A stretch of 64,000 bases of DNA from Polaribacter batillariae (GCF_017498485.1 NZ_CP071795.1:744001-808000), one strand, 5' to 3'. Positions 10,715 through 20,562 are shown, counted from the first letter of the stretch. Notes: generated from the letters alone by a model not told the origin. Numbers and translations are program-made.

Positions 10715-13216
10715 ATGAAATTTAAAAACATCGTATTTACAATTATTTTTTTAGCAATACAAGTTAGCTTTTCTCAATCTAAAATATCAGGAAAAGTTGT
10801 CGATAAAGAAAATAACCCAATATTAGGAGCCAATATTCTAATTGAAAAGAAAGGTTTAAAACAACAAGGTACATCAACAGATATTGATGGCTACTTTAGT
10901 ATTGAAACTAAAGAAAATGGAACTTATAAATTTCAAATAACATTTATTGGCTTTAAATCTTATAAAAAAAACCTAAACATTGCATCAAATACAAATATTA
11001 ATATAGGAAATATCGTTCTTGAAGAATCATTTGAATCTTTACAATCTGTCGAAATTATTGGAAGAATACGTAAAGATTATAATAGCGATTACTCTTTTTC
11101 GGCTACTAAAATAGCCATTAAAAATAAAGAATTACCTCAAGCAGTTAGCACAGTAACCAAAGAACTCATTTCAGATCGTTTGGCTTTTCAGTTACCAGAT
11201 GCTGTAAAAACAATTAGTGGTGTAGCCGCTACTGGTTTATACAATCATTACAATATTAGAGGTATAACTCAAGCAGACGACGGTCAAGTGCTTAATGGAA
11301 TGCGTACACGCCAATATTACTTTTTACAACCCATTACATCTCATTTAGAACGTGTAGAAGTTATTAAAGGTCCCTCTTCTGTTACTTTTTCTAGTGCAGA
11401 TCCTGGAGGTACTGTAAATATGGTTACTAAAAAGCCACTAGCCAAAAAGAGAAGTTCTGTAGGCTTTACAACAGGTAGCTTTGGAACGCTAAGAGCTACT
11501 GCCGATTTTACAGGACCTTTAAACGATTCGAAAACCTTATTGTATCGTTTTAATGCAGCTTTTCAAGATGCAGATTCTTTTAGAGATTTGGTAAATAACA
11601 ATGCTATTTTAATTACCCCATCTTTAAGTTATGTGCCTAATGATAAAACATCGCTAAATGTTGAAATGATTTACAGTAAAGCCGAAGGTAATTTAGATAG
11701 AGGACAGCCGATTTTTGGTGCAATTAATGGTAAATTCGATATAAATAGTACCCCAATCACAAGAAATGTAGGTGCATCTAACGACTATTACAAAACCAAT
11801 GAACTAATATTTATGGCAAATTTTAGTAAAAAATTTACCGAAAACTTTGGGTTTAATGCACAATATATGAAACAAACTTGGAATGAAGATTTAGCCGAAC
11901 ACAGGTTTGATGGAACTGCAGTAGATATTAATGGCAATGTAATTCCTACACTTGCAAGAATGCGATACGACCAAAGGCAACAATTTTGGGAAACAGATAA
12001 TTTTAGCGCCTACTTTAACTATACCATTAAAAAAGAAAACATTACTAATAAATTTTTAGTTGGCTATGATGCAACTCGCTGGGAAAGGAAAATTGGAGCA
12101 GGATTTTTACGCGCTAGAAGGTATTTAACCGTAAATGGTGGGCAAGCCAATTACGACCCAAGTAATCCAGACAATTTTAAGCAAATGGTTGTAGATGGTG
12201 TAACTATGCCAGTACCAGCTGTACCGCATTTTAATTTAGAACATCCATTTAACGGAGCTAGAAATACAAATGCATATAATTTATCTGAATTATCGATTCC
12301 TGCCAATTTAAATACCTCTAATGGCATTTATATTCAAAATCAGTTTAAAATTGGCAAATTTTCTGCTTTGCTAAACTTAAGATACGAATGGTTTACAGAT
12401 ATTTTTGATTATAAAGGGAATGAGCAAACGTTTAAAACTAGCGCCTTTGTGCCTAGACTTGGTTTAACTTACGAAGTTACTAAAGACATAAGTGCATATG
12501 TTACTTATTTAGAAGGCTTTCAACCACATACAAATACAGTATCATTATCTCCTACTCTAGAAGGTTTCTTTTGGTCTGCATCTCCAGGAAGGTTTGATCC
12601 TCTAGAGAGCAGTTTAACAGAAATAGGTGCGAAAGGAGAATTTTTAAATGGCAAAATATTTGCCAACCTTGCCATCTTTAATATTACACAAAAAAACATC
12701 TTACTAGGAGACACTTATAATTTAGAGAGCTTAACAACAAGAGGTAAACAAAGAAGTAGAGGTTTTGAAACAGATATTTCTGGTTATGTACTCCCCAACT
12801 TACAATTAACAGCTTCTTATGCCTATACAAATGCTACAATTCAAGAAGACGCCATTAAAGAATTTATTGGAAAGCGAATAGGTGGATCTCCAGAACATAA
12901 TACAAATTTTTGGGGGAGATACAACTTTAATTCAAACTCTAAGTTAAAAGGAATTGGAATCGGTTTAGGAGCCCAATATGTAGATAAGAGATTTACCTGG
13001 TACAACCCAACCTATGCTACAGAGAGAGTATTATTACCATCATATACTGTATTTGATGCGGCCTTATATTACAAACCAAATAATACAAACATGCAGTTAA
13101 CGCTTAAGATTAACAATTTGTTTGATAAAATTTATTGGTTAGGTGGCCTTAATCCTTCTAGACTAGGTCCAGGAGCACCAAGAAACTTTTTACTAAATGC
13201 TACTTATAATTTTTAA
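10715..13216 (+). CDS. TonB-dependent siderophore-type receptor
   Basis: 833 residues from the ATG at 10715, chosen because it gives a clean signal peptide (MKFKNIVFTIIFLAIQVSFS|QS); an in-frame ATG at 10550 would add 55 residues with no signal character. Order: carboxypeptidase-regulatory-like beta domain (residues 22-105, SGKVVDKENNPILGANI), plug (about 130-270, with LERVEVIKGPSSVTFSSADPGG), then the 22-strand barrel ending in NATYNF. The plug style (SDRLAFQLPDAVKTISGV, NYNIRG-type stretch) matches FhuA/FoxA-like siderophore receptors. It lies 5 nt before the first permease gene. The combination with an ABC-2 exporter suggests uptake coupled to inner-membrane handling of a metal chelate or peptide; the exact ligand is unknown. 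Confidence 0.88.
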   Translation: MKFKNIVFTIIFLAIQVSFSQSKISGKVVDKENNPILGANILIEKKGLKQQGTSTDIDGYFSIETKENGTYKFQITFIGFKSYKKNLNIASNTNINIGNIVLEESFESLQSVEIIGRIRKDYNSDYSFSATKIAIKNKELPQAVSTVTKELISDRLAFQLPDAVKTISGVAATGLYNHYNIRGITQADDGQVLNGMRTRQYYFLQPITSHLERVEVIKGPSSVTFSSADPGGTVNMVTKKPLAKKRSSVGFTTGSFGTLRATADFTGPLNDSKTLLYRFNAAFQDADSFRDLVNNNAILITPSLSYVPNDKTSLNVEMIYSKAEGNLDRGQPIFGAINGKFDINSTPITRNVGASNDYYKTNELIFMANFSKKFTENFGFNAQYMKQTWNEDLAEHRFDGTAVDINGNVIPTLARMRYDQRQQFWETDNFSAYFNYTIKKENITNKFLVGYDATRWERKIGAGFLRARRYLTVNGGQANYDPSNPDNFKQMVVDGVTMPVPAVPHFNLEHPFNGARNTNAYNLSELSIPANLNTSNGIYIQNQFKIGKFSALLNLRYEWFTDIFDYKGNEQTFKTSAFVPRLGLTYEVTKDISAYVTYLEGFQPHTNTVSLSPTLEGFFWSASPGRFDPLESSLTEIGAKGEFLNGKIFANLAIFNITQKNILLGDTYNLESLTTRGKQRSRGFETDISGYVLPNLQLTASYAYTNATIQEDAIKEFIGKRIGGSPEHNTNFWGRYNFNSNSKLKGIGIGLGAQYVDKRFTWYNPTYATERVLLPSYTVFDAALYYKPNNTNMQLTLKINNLFDKIYWLGGLNPSRLGPGAPRNFLLNATYNF

Positions 13217-13221
13217 ACAAA

Positions 13222-14667
13222 ATGCAAACTAATTTAGTTCTTTTAATAACAAAACAGTACTTTAAAAAGACCTTCTATTCTAAAGGTCTTTTTGTACTGT
13301 TATCGCTTTTTTTAATTTTATTAACCTATATTACAATTAATAGTTGGAGTATTTTTGAAAAAAGACATAATAGTGTTGTACATCATCAAAAAGAATCTAG
13401 AAATAGTTGGGAGTCTAATCCAGACAAACACCCTCATAGAATGGCACATTTTGGCTCTTTTGTATTTCGTACACAGCATCCATTAAGTATTTTTGATTCT
13501 GGAATTGAAACTTATACCGGAAATTCTATTTTTTTAGAAGCACATAAACAGAACACTGCAAATTTTTCTGAAGCTTCGTTATCTACAGGTTTGGTGCGTT
13601 TTGGAGATTTAAACGTTGCATTATTATTACAACTTATTTTGCCTTTAATTATATTTTTTATAGGCTATGCATCCATTACTTCAGAAAAAGAAAATGGCAC
13701 CTTAAAAATAATTTATTTACAAGGTGCAACTATAAAAGAAATTCTTTTTGGCAAAGCTTTAGGCTTATTTTTGGTTGCTGCTGTGTTTTTTTTACCTGCC
13801 TTAATTTCTCTATGGAGTATCTCGTTTTTAGACAGCCATACTACAAATGCAGAAATAATAACACGAACATTAATTATTACACTAAGCTATATATTGTTTT
13901 TTATAATTCTTTGTTTTGTAACTGTAATTATTTCTGGCAAAAGTAAAAATTCGAATAAATCTTTATTACGTTTATTAGCTATTTGGTTGCTTTTTTTTAT
14001 CATTATTCCAAAAACAGCTCAAGTAGTTGGCAATACCATTTATCCTAATTTATCTAAAATTGAATTTAATGAAGCCATTGAAACGGAAATTGCAAAACAA
14101 GGTGATAGCCATAACCCTAATGATCCTTATTTTAATAACATACGCGATTCTATTTTAAAAGCCAATAATGTAACTAGTGTTAAAGATTTACCTTTTAATT
14201 ATAGTGGTTTTTTAATGAGTAAAGGCGAAGAACAAACCGCTAAAATTTTTAACAAGCAACACAAAAAGCTAATTCAAACCTATAAAAAACAAAACAGTAT
14301 TGCCAATCGTTTGGTATTATTTAACCCTTATTTAGCTATTAAAAACGTATCTATGGGGTTCTCTGGAACCGATTTTTATACCTACACTAATTTTTTATCA
14401 CAAACAGAAGCTTATAGATATAAACAATCTCAATATATGAATCATTTACAAATGAAGTTTATTAGTAATAATGCCAAAGGAAGTGAAGGAAAAATAAACG
14501 TAGTAGAAAAAAGCTATTGGAAAGCTATACCCCAATTTAGTTACCATTATCTTCCTGTTTTAGATACCATAAAACATCAACTCATTTCATTAGCAGCTTT
14601 GGGGCTTTGGCTATTATTAAGCGTTATTATCATCAATTATTTTTCAAACCATTTTAAAATTATTTAA
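13222..14667 (+). CDS. ABC-2 permease, DUF3526 family (first of two)
   Basis: 481-residue membrane protein with a transmembrane segment near residues 24-42, a long extracytoplasmic loop, a five-helix block at about 135-265, a second loop and a final helix near 455-475. The first loop is His-rich (VVHHQK, DKHPHRMAHFG) before RTQHPLSIFDSG, the pattern I associate with DUF3526 permeases. The gene starts 5 nt after the TonB receptor and is followed after 2 nt by a second permease, so the two are likely translated together and form a heterodimer with the ATPase at 9820. The histidines might contact a metal, but that is inference. Confidence 0.8.
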   Translation: MQTNLVLLITKQYFKKTFYSKGLFVLLSLFLILLTYITINSWSIFEKRHNSVVHHQKESRNSWESNPDKHPHRMAHFGSFVFRTQHPLSIFDSGIETYTGNSIFLEAHKQNTANFSEASLSTGLVRFGDLNVALLLQLILPLIIFFIGYASITSEKENGTLKIIYLQGATIKEILFGKALGLFLVAAVFFLPALISLWSISFLDSHTTNAEIITRTLIITLSYILFFIILCFVTVIISGKSKNSNKSLLRLLAIWLLFFIIIPKTAQVVGNTIYPNLSKIEFNEAIETEIAKQGDSHNPNDPYFNNIRDSILKANNVTSVKDLPFNYSGFLMSKGEEQTAKIFNKQHKKLIQTYKKQNSIANRLVLFNPYLAIKNVSMGFSGTDFYTYTNFLSQTEAYRYKQSQYMNHLQMKFISNNAKGSEGKINVVEKSYWKAIPQFSYHYLPVLDTIKHQLISLAALGLWLLLSVIIINYFSNHFKII

Positions 14668-14669
14668 TA

Positions 14670-16016
14670 ATGTATATATTGTTAATTAAACATTTTTTTA
14701 GATCTAAAACAGTCGTGTTAGCCTTTAGTTTACTTATGCTTTTAGGTATGTTAAGTATTGGTTCTGGAAAACAATTTCTAAACCAGAAAAAAATAGCGAT
14801 TACCAAAACCATAGAACAACAAAAAAAACATATTAAAACACAAAGAAAATACAATAAAGACGATATTGGTTTGCTCTCTTATTATTTAAAATTTTCGTTT
14901 CTAAAACCCTTAGAACCGTTAGCAGCCATTTCTATGGGGCAAAGTGATTTAAATACCGATATTCAAAATGTAAGTATTGTAGCTCTGGAAGGGCAAAAAC
15001 ACAATACCGATTTAGTAAACCCCATGCGCCAACAAGTTGGAAATTTAGACATTAGCTTTTTAATTATCTTTTTATTTCCATTGGTAATTATTGCACTAAA
15101 CTTTAATCTTTTATCTGAAGAGGAAGAAAAAGGCACCTGGAAAATGATTAAAATTCAATCTAAATCGTCATTTAAATTCTTAATAACCAAACTATCTATA
15201 CGATTGCTTTTTATTTCTATGACTCTTGGCATATTGTTTCTTATAGCAAGTTTTATCTTAGAGATTCCGTTTACAGAAAGTTTTTTAGATATAATACTAA
15301 TGAGCTATTTGTACATTATATTTTGGTTTGCACTTTGTTTTTTTGTAATTCTATTAAGAAAGTCTTCTAATACAAATGCCATAATACTATTGGCAAGTTG
15401 GTTAACTTTAGTTGTTTTTCTACCAATTTTTATTAATAATTATATTAATAAAACATACCCAATTGAAGAAGCCTTTAGTATGGTTATTAAACAAAGAGAT
15501 GCTTATCACAAAAAATGGGACACAGATAAAAAAGAAACGTTAAATCGTTTTTACGAGCATTATCCTCATTTAAAAAAATACGGGTATAAAACAGAAGGAT
15601 TTTCTTGGTTGTGGTATTATGCAATGCAACAATTAGGTGACGACGATTCTAAAGAAGAACGTGAAGCTTTGTATAATAAAATAAAGAAACGAGAAGCATT
15701 GAGTAAAAAAATGGCACAGTTTTTTCCACCATTACAATTACAGCTTTCTATGAATGAAATTGCAAAAACGAGTTTAACCAATCATATTAATTTTTTAGAT
15801 GCCACTGTAAAGTTTCACGAAGATATTCGTTTAGATATTTATCCGAAAGTTTTTGAAAAACATCATCCAGACACTGTAGATTTTGAAAAACATAAACCTA
15901 AGTTTTTTAGGGCAGAAGACAACTTTAGCTTATCTAAAAATTCATTTTCAACAATTTTAATTACTTTATTTTTAATTTGTTTTGGGGTTTTTAAAAATCT
16001 AAAATATTTTAAGTAG
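14670..16016 (+). CDS. ABC-2 permease, DUF3526 family (second of two)
   Basis: 448 residues, with the same topology as its neighbour: N-terminal helix (VVLAFSLLMLLGMLSIG), an extracytoplasmic loop, a block of five hydrophobic segments around residues 125-265, a charged loop and a C-terminal helix. It lacks the HPHRMAHFG motif of the first permease. It starts 2 nt after that gene's stop. It is the last gene of the operon and meets the minus-strand regulator gene tail-to-tail with only 21 nt between the stops; I see no terminator in that gap. Confidence 0.78.
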   Translation: MYILLIKHFFRSKTVVLAFSLLMLLGMLSIGSGKQFLNQKKIAITKTIEQQKKHIKTQRKYNKDDIGLLSYYLKFSFLKPLEPLAAISMGQSDLNTDIQNVSIVALEGQKHNTDLVNPMRQQVGNLDISFLIIFLFPLVIIALNFNLLSEEEEKGTWKMIKIQSKSSFKFLITKLSIRLLFISMTLGILFLIASFILEIPFTESFLDIILMSYLYIIFWFALCFFVILLRKSSNTNAIILLASWLTLVVFLPIFINNYINKTYPIEEAFSMVIKQRDAYHKKWDTDKKETLNRFYEHYPHLKKYGYKTEGFSWLWYYAMQQLGDDDSKEEREALYNKIKKREALSKKMAQFFPPLQLQLSMNEIAKTSLTNHINFLDATVKFHEDIRLDIYPKVFEKHHPDTVDFEKHKPKFFRAEDNFSLSKNSFSTILITLFLICFGVFKNLKYFK

Positions 16017-16037
16017 TTTAAATTTTTAAAATTACTT

Positions 16038-17201
16038 TTATTTACTGGCAAATAGTTTTACGTCGTTTTCAGAAACTTCTTTTTCTCCTAAGATAATTAG
16101 GCGTTCTACAACGTTTCTTAACTCACGAATATTTCCAGTCCAATTATATTCTTGCAATAATTTAATTGCTTCGGTTGAAAAGTTTTTTATAGCCATTCCT
16201 TGCTCTTCTGAAATCTTTTTTGCGAAGAAATCTACCAATAAAGGAATGTCTTCTCTACGATCATTTAAAGCAGGTACTTTTATTAGAATAACAGCCAACC
16301 TGTGGTATAAATCTTCTCTAAACCTTCCTTTAGCAATTTCTTCTTGAAGATTTTTATTTGTTGCTGCTACTACCCTAACGTTTACTTTTATGTCTTTGTC
16401 TGAACCCACTCTAGAAATTTTATTTTCTTGGAGCGCACGCAAAACTTTTGCTTGTGCAGACAAACTCATGTCACCAATTTCATCCAAAAAAATGGTTCCT
16501 CCATTTGCCGCTTCAAACTTACCTGCTCTATCTTTATTTGCTCCTGTAAAAGAACCTTTTACGTGACCAAATAACTCGCTTTCTATTAATTCTGATGGAA
16601 TTGCAGCACAATTTACTTCTATCATAGATGCTTTATGCCTATCTGACTTTTCGTGCAACCAATGTGCAACCAACTCTTTACCTGTTCCATTAGGTCCTGT
16701 AATTAAAACTCTGGCATCTGTAGCGGCAACTTTTTCGATAATTTCTTTAATATGAGAAATAGCATCGCTTTCGCCTACCATTTCGTAATTTTTACTCACT
16801 TTTTTCTTCAACCGTTTGTTTTCTACAACCAATGTTTTCTTTTCTAAAGCGTTTCTTACCGTATTTAAAAGACGGTTTAAATCTGGTGGTTTCGATATAT
16901 AATCAAAAGCTCCCAAACGCATTGTATTAACTGCTGTATCTAAATCTCCATGTCCAGAAATCATAACAACTGGTATTTCTGGCTTTATCTTTTTTGCTTT
17001 TTCTAAAACCTCAACACCATCCATTTTTGGCATTTTAATATCGCAAAGAACCAAATCGTAATCTTTGTCTTTTATCATTTCTATTCCGGCCAAACCATCT
17101 TCGGCTTCTTCTACAACATAAGCTTCGTTTTCTTCTGAAATAATTTTGCTTAAAACTCTTCTAATTGCTGCTTCGTCTTCTATTATTAATATTTTACTCA
17201 T
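16038..17201 (-). CDS. NtrC/AtoC-type sigma-54 response regulator lacking HTH
   Basis: 387 residues. A receiver domain (1-120: IEDE acidic pocket, phospho-Asp in LVLCDIKMPKMDG, Lys in ISKPP) is followed by an AAA+ sigma-54 interaction domain (about 140-380: Walker A GPNGTGKE, the sigma-54 contact loop as GSFTGA, Walker B GGTIFLDEIGD, arginines in FREDLYHRLAV). The protein ends at LGEKEVSENDVKLFASK and so has no Fis-type helix-turn-helix, which most family members carry after residue 400. It may act from solution or via another DNA-binding protein. No histidine kinase gene is adjacent. The gene stands 83 nt downstream of the mscS-like gene, on the same strand. Confidence 0.9.
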   Translation of the reverse strand: MSKILIIEDEAAIRRVLSKIISEENEAYVVEEAEDGLAGIEMIKDKDYDLVLCDIKMPKMDGVEVLEKAKKIKPEIPVVMISGHGDLDTAVNTMRLGAFDYISKPPDLNRLLNTVRNALEKKTLVVENKRLKKKVSKNYEMVGESDAISHIKEIIEKVAATDARVLITGPNGTGKELVAHWLHEKSDRHKASMIEVNCAAIPSELIESELFGHVKGSFTGANKDRAGKFEAANGGTIFLDEIGDMSLSAQAKVLRALQENKISRVGSDKDIKVNVRVVAATNKNLQEEIAKGRFREDLYHRLAVILIKVPALNDRREDIPLLVDFFAKKISEEQGMAIKNFSTEAIKLLQEYNWTGNIRELRNVVERLIILGEKEVSENDVKLFASK

Positions 17202-17284
17202 ATATTTTTTATTTCAAATTTTTATCGAAAATCGTTTTTCAGCATTCAACTTTATTTAAGTTAAATATGCATTTATAATTTCTT

Positions 17285-18151
17285 TTATTCTTTGTTTTGA
17301 AAAAGATGCACATCTCTTTGTGGAAAAGGTATGGTAACGTTATTTTCTCTAAAAGCTTTGTCTATCGCAAATCGAATGTCGCTTTGTACAAATCTAGCTT
17401 CAAAACTATTATTTAAAGAAAACACCAATCTAAAGTTTAAAGAACTGTCTGCAAAATCTGTAAATAAAACAGTTGGTTCTGGTATTTTAAGAACTTTTGG
17501 GTGTTTTTTTGCAACTTCTACTAAGATTTTTTTTACCAATTCTACATCACTTCCATAGGCTACACCAACATTAACAACCTCTCTAGTTTCTACGCCATTT
17601 TCTGTCCAATTGAATAAAATATTTGTTAAATATAAGTGATTTGGTATCACTAGTACTTTATTATCGATTGTTACGGCTCTTGTGGTTCTTAACCTAATGT
17701 CTAAAACACGTCCTACTTTTCCTTCTAACTCTATAATATCGCCAACATGAACGGATTTATCTACCAAAATAAATACTCCAGAAATAATGTCTTGAAACAA
17801 GGTTTGTAAAGCCAAACCAACCCCAATTAAAAGCACTGCAGAGGCAGCAAATACGGCTGTAACATTTACTCCAGAAGCATCCATTGCAACTAAAAAAATA
17901 ACCAAAAAAACCAGCCACCTTATATAACTAAAAACGCTAATAAATTTAATTTTATCGTTTTCGGGCATTTTTCTTGTTATAAACCTTCTAATTAACTTTA
18001 AAATAAAGGCTGTTAAAATAAGGGCTAATGCAACAAATAACAACCCTTTTACGGTGATACTTATTTGATCAGAAAAAACAAATTTATAGTCTAAAATAGA
18101 ATTTGCTTCTTCTACAATTGTATCTTTTACTTGCTCTATCTTGTCTTGCAT
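17285..18151 (-). CDS. Small-conductance mechanosensitive channel (MscS family)
   Basis: 288 residues, like E. coli MscS: an N-terminal amphipathic stretch, transmembrane segments at about 28-50, 70-90 and the pore-lining helix near 95-120 (VFAASAVLLIGVGLALQTLF), then the beta-domain (VDKSVHVGDIIELEGKVGRV) and alpha/beta cage. Such channels release solutes on osmotic downshock. It starts 4 nt after the stop of the ABC permease upstream on the minus strand and is probably co-transcribed with the ABC pair. Confidence 0.9.
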   Translation of the reverse strand: MQDKIEQVKDTIVEEANSILDYKFVFSDQISITVKGLLFVALALILTAFILKLIRRFITRKMPENDKIKFISVFSYIRWLVFLVIFLVAMDASGVNVTAVFAASAVLLIGVGLALQTLFQDIISGVFILVDKSVHVGDIIELEGKVGRVLDIRLRTTRAVTIDNKVLVIPNHLYLTNILFNWTENGVETREVVNVGVAYGSDVELVKKILVEVAKKHPKVLKIPEPTVLFTDFADSSLNFRLVFSLNNSFEARFVQSDIRFAIDKAFRENNVTIPFPQRDVHLFQNKE

Positions 18152-18155
18152 CTTT

Positions 18156-19475
18156 TTAATATTTTAACCATTTGTACAAATCTTTGTAGGTTGCTTTTTT
18201 GCCATACATTAAAATACCAACTCTGTAAATTTTCGCTGCTAGCCACACCATAAAAACGAAGGTAGCAATTAATAAACTCATCGAAATTGCTAATTCTGTC
18301 CAAGAAACGCCAAAAGGAACTCTCATTAACATAACAATGGGCGATGTGAAAGGAATATAGGAAAAAATTATTGAAACGGGGCCATGAGGATCATTTACCA
18401 CAGTTGCAAAACCAACGTAAACTGCCAATATTAATGGCAACATAATTGGCAACATAAATTGTTGCGTGTCGGTTTCGTTATCTACAGCCGCACCAACTGC
18501 CGTAAAAAGAGAACTGTATAACATAAAACCGCCTAAAAAGTAAAAGATAAAAAGTACAAATAATTTTAAAATTGGCAAACCTAAAATTTCTTGAACCACC
18601 AATTGCATTTTATCGCCTTCTGTTGCATTTTTAACAGCATCCATTTGTTCTGCAGAAACAGAGGTATTTTGCATTTGAGACATATCTACACCAAAAACAG
18701 AAGAAACGATGGTTAAAATTACAAAAAGTAATATTCCCCAAATAAAAAATTGAAGTAAACCTGCAGAAGCATTTCCAATAATTTTACCCAGCATTAATTG
18801 AAACGGTTTTACAGAAGAAACAATAATTTCTATAATTCTGCTTGTTTTTTCTTCGATAACGCTTCTCATTACAGAAGTACCGTAAATCATTACAAACATC
18901 ATTAATAAATACCCTGCAATTGCACCAAAGATAATCTTAATCCAATTTCTTAATTTTGATGATTCTTCTCCAGAAAAATCATACATTTTAATATCTGTAT
19001 TCAGTTTTGAAGCTTCAATTTGTGCCAAATCAATCCCAAAATTAGTTAGTTTTTTATTTCTAAGTTTCTTCTCTATTTTGCTTTCTAAAGAATTTATTAA
19101 AGACATATTTGGCGAATCTTTAGAGTAAAATTCTATAGAATTTGCTAAGATTTCTAAGCTATCTTTTTGCGGGATATACAAAACACCATAATAACTTCCT
19201 TCTGCTACTTTTTTCTTGGTTGCTTCGATTCCTAAAGAGGTATAATCGGTATATTTTACAGATTTTGTATCTTTAAAATCGTTTTTTTCGAACAAACCAG
19301 AATTATCTACATAAACAATCGTTTTTGTTTTTTTATCATTTTTTTTCATCAAAAAAACAACCAAAGTTAGCATAGCAACCATAATAATCGGACTCAAAAA
19401 AGTCATCACTATAAATGATTTGTTTCGAACTTTCGCAATAAATTCACGCTGAATAATTAATTTTAACTTACTCAT
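18156..19475 (-). CDS. ABC-2 permease (NatB-like)
   Basis: 439 residues. Transmembrane helix at 22-44, a long extracytoplasmic domain (to about 185) typical of NatB-type ABC-2 permeases, then five or six helices in the C-terminal half with the conserved EEKTSRIIEIIVSSVKPFQLMLGKIIG stretch between the first two of them. It follows the ATPase gene at 19478 after 2 nt, so the two form an exporter; Na+ or another small solute is the family's usual suggestion, not proven here. Confidence 0.87.
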   Translation of the reverse strand: MSKLKLIIQREFIAKVRNKSFIVMTFLSPIIMVAMLTLVVFLMKKNDKKTKTIVYVDNSGLFEKNDFKDTKSVKYTDYTSLGIEATKKKVAEGSYYGVLYIPQKDSLEILANSIEFYSKDSPNMSLINSLESKIEKKLRNKKLTNFGIDLAQIEASKLNTDIKMYDFSGEESSKLRNWIKIIFGAIAGYLLMMFVMIYGTSVMRSVIEEKTSRIIEIIVSSVKPFQLMLGKIIGNASAGLLQFFIWGILLFVILTIVSSVFGVDMSQMQNTSVSAEQMDAVKNATEGDKMQLVVQEILGLPILKLFVLFIFYFLGGFMLYSSLFTAVGAAVDNETDTQQFMLPIMLPLILAVYVGFATVVNDPHGPVSIIFSYIPFTSPIVMLMRVPFGVSWTELAISMSLLIATFVFMVWLAAKIYRVGILMYGKKATYKDLYKWLKY

Positions 19476-19477
19476 AA

Positions 19478-20407
19478 TTAATTGTTTTTATGTATTGCTT
19501 CAATAAAAATATCGTTCGCACTTGGTATCAATTCTACAAAATGTTGCACTTCTCCTCTACTTGTTAAAAAAGATAACAAATCGTTTGCAGAATTGTTTTC
19601 GTTTAACTGAACATTTAAAGTTAAACCGTCATTTAATAATTTAAAATCTGCAGCAGATACTTTAAAGTTTTCTTTTAACGTTTTTTCTACCTCAACTTGG
19701 TTTTCGGTTTTTAAGCCAACTTGAAAGGTGTTTGTTCTAAAATTACGCTTAATATCGTCTAATTTTCCTTCTAAAATTAAATTCGATTTGTTTATTAATG
19801 CAATCTCATCGCACATTTCTTCTACAGATTCCATTCTATGTGTAGAAAAAATAATGGTTGCACCTTCGTCTCTTAATTGTAAAATTTCGTTGGCAATTAA
19901 TTGTGCGTTTATAGGATCGAAACCAGAAAAAGGCTCATCAAAAATTAACAATTTAGGTTTGTGCATTACAGTAACAATAAACTGTACTTTTTGCGCCATT
20001 CCTTTCGAGAGTTCTTCGATTTTTTTTCCCCACCAAGCACTAATATCGAATTTTTCGAACCAATATTGTAATCTTTTTTTTGCTTCAGCCTTACTTAAAC
20101 CTTTTAATTGCGCCAAGTACAAAGCTTGTTCGCCAACTTTCATCGATTTATACAAACCGCGTTCTTCGGGTAAATATCCTATTTGTTCTATATGATGTGC
20201 TGCTAATTTCTCTCCATCCAGTAATACTGTACCAGAATCTGGCATTGTAATTTGATTTACAATTCTAATTAAAGATGTTTTTCCTGCACCATTTGGCCCT
20301 AACAAACCATACACACTTCCTTTAGGAATATGTATGGAAACATCGTTTAATGCTGTAAAATTGCCATATTTTTTTACTACATTATTTATTTCTAATAAAT
20401 TCTTCAT
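19478..20407 (-). CDS. ABC transporter ATP-binding protein (NatA-like)
   Basis: 309 residues: Walker A GPNGAGKTS at about 36-44, signature LSKGMAQKVQF, Walker B LLIFDEPFSGFDP, switch His in STHR. A C-terminal extension (about 225-309) of the DUF4162 kind follows the nucleotide-binding domain. It is the first gene of the natAB-mscS unit on the minus strand, with a TAnnTTTG box upstream at 20447-20454, and is divergent from the MarR gene. Confidence 0.88.
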   Translation of the reverse strand: MKNLLEINNVVKKYGNFTALNDVSIHIPKGSVYGLLGPNGAGKTSLIRIVNQITMPDSGTVLLDGEKLAAHHIEQIGYLPEERGLYKSMKVGEQALYLAQLKGLSKAEAKKRLQYWFEKFDISAWWGKKIEELSKGMAQKVQFIVTVMHKPKLLIFDEPFSGFDPINAQLIANEILQLRDEGATIIFSTHRMESVEEMCDEIALINKSNLILEGKLDDIKRNFRTNTFQVGLKTENQVEVEKTLKENFKVSAADFKLLNDGLTLNVQLNENNSANDLLSFLTSRGEVQHFVELIPSANDIFIEAIHKNN

Positions 20408-20446
20408 TAACTATTTTAAATTAAAATCGATAATTTTTATCTGTTA

Positions 20447-20454
20447 CAAACTTA
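20447..20454 (-). promoter_or_regulatory. -7 box of natA-like operon
   Basis: Read on the minus strand this is TAAGTTTG, matching TAnnTTTG, about 40 nt before the ATPase start. No clear TTG upstream. Confidence 0.4.
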
Positions 20455-20508
20455 CATATTTTGTACTATTAATGTTCGAAAGCTTCATCATTAATTTTTG
20501 TTAAATTT

Positions 20509-20551
20509 ATTATGCATGCATAATTTTTTTGAAATTTACTATGCGTGCATA
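20509..20551 (+). promoter_or_regulatory. Two palindromic operators of the MarR gene
   Basis: ATTATGCATGCATAAT at 20509-20524 is a perfect 16-bp palindrome. TATGCGTGCATA at 20540-20551 repeats its core with one change. Centres are 29 bp apart, just upstream of the -7 box at 20563. MarR-family dimers usually bind such palindromes and autoregulate, so this is the likely binding site for the product of the next gene. Confidence 0.65.
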
Positions 20552-20562
20552 ATAAATTTTTA

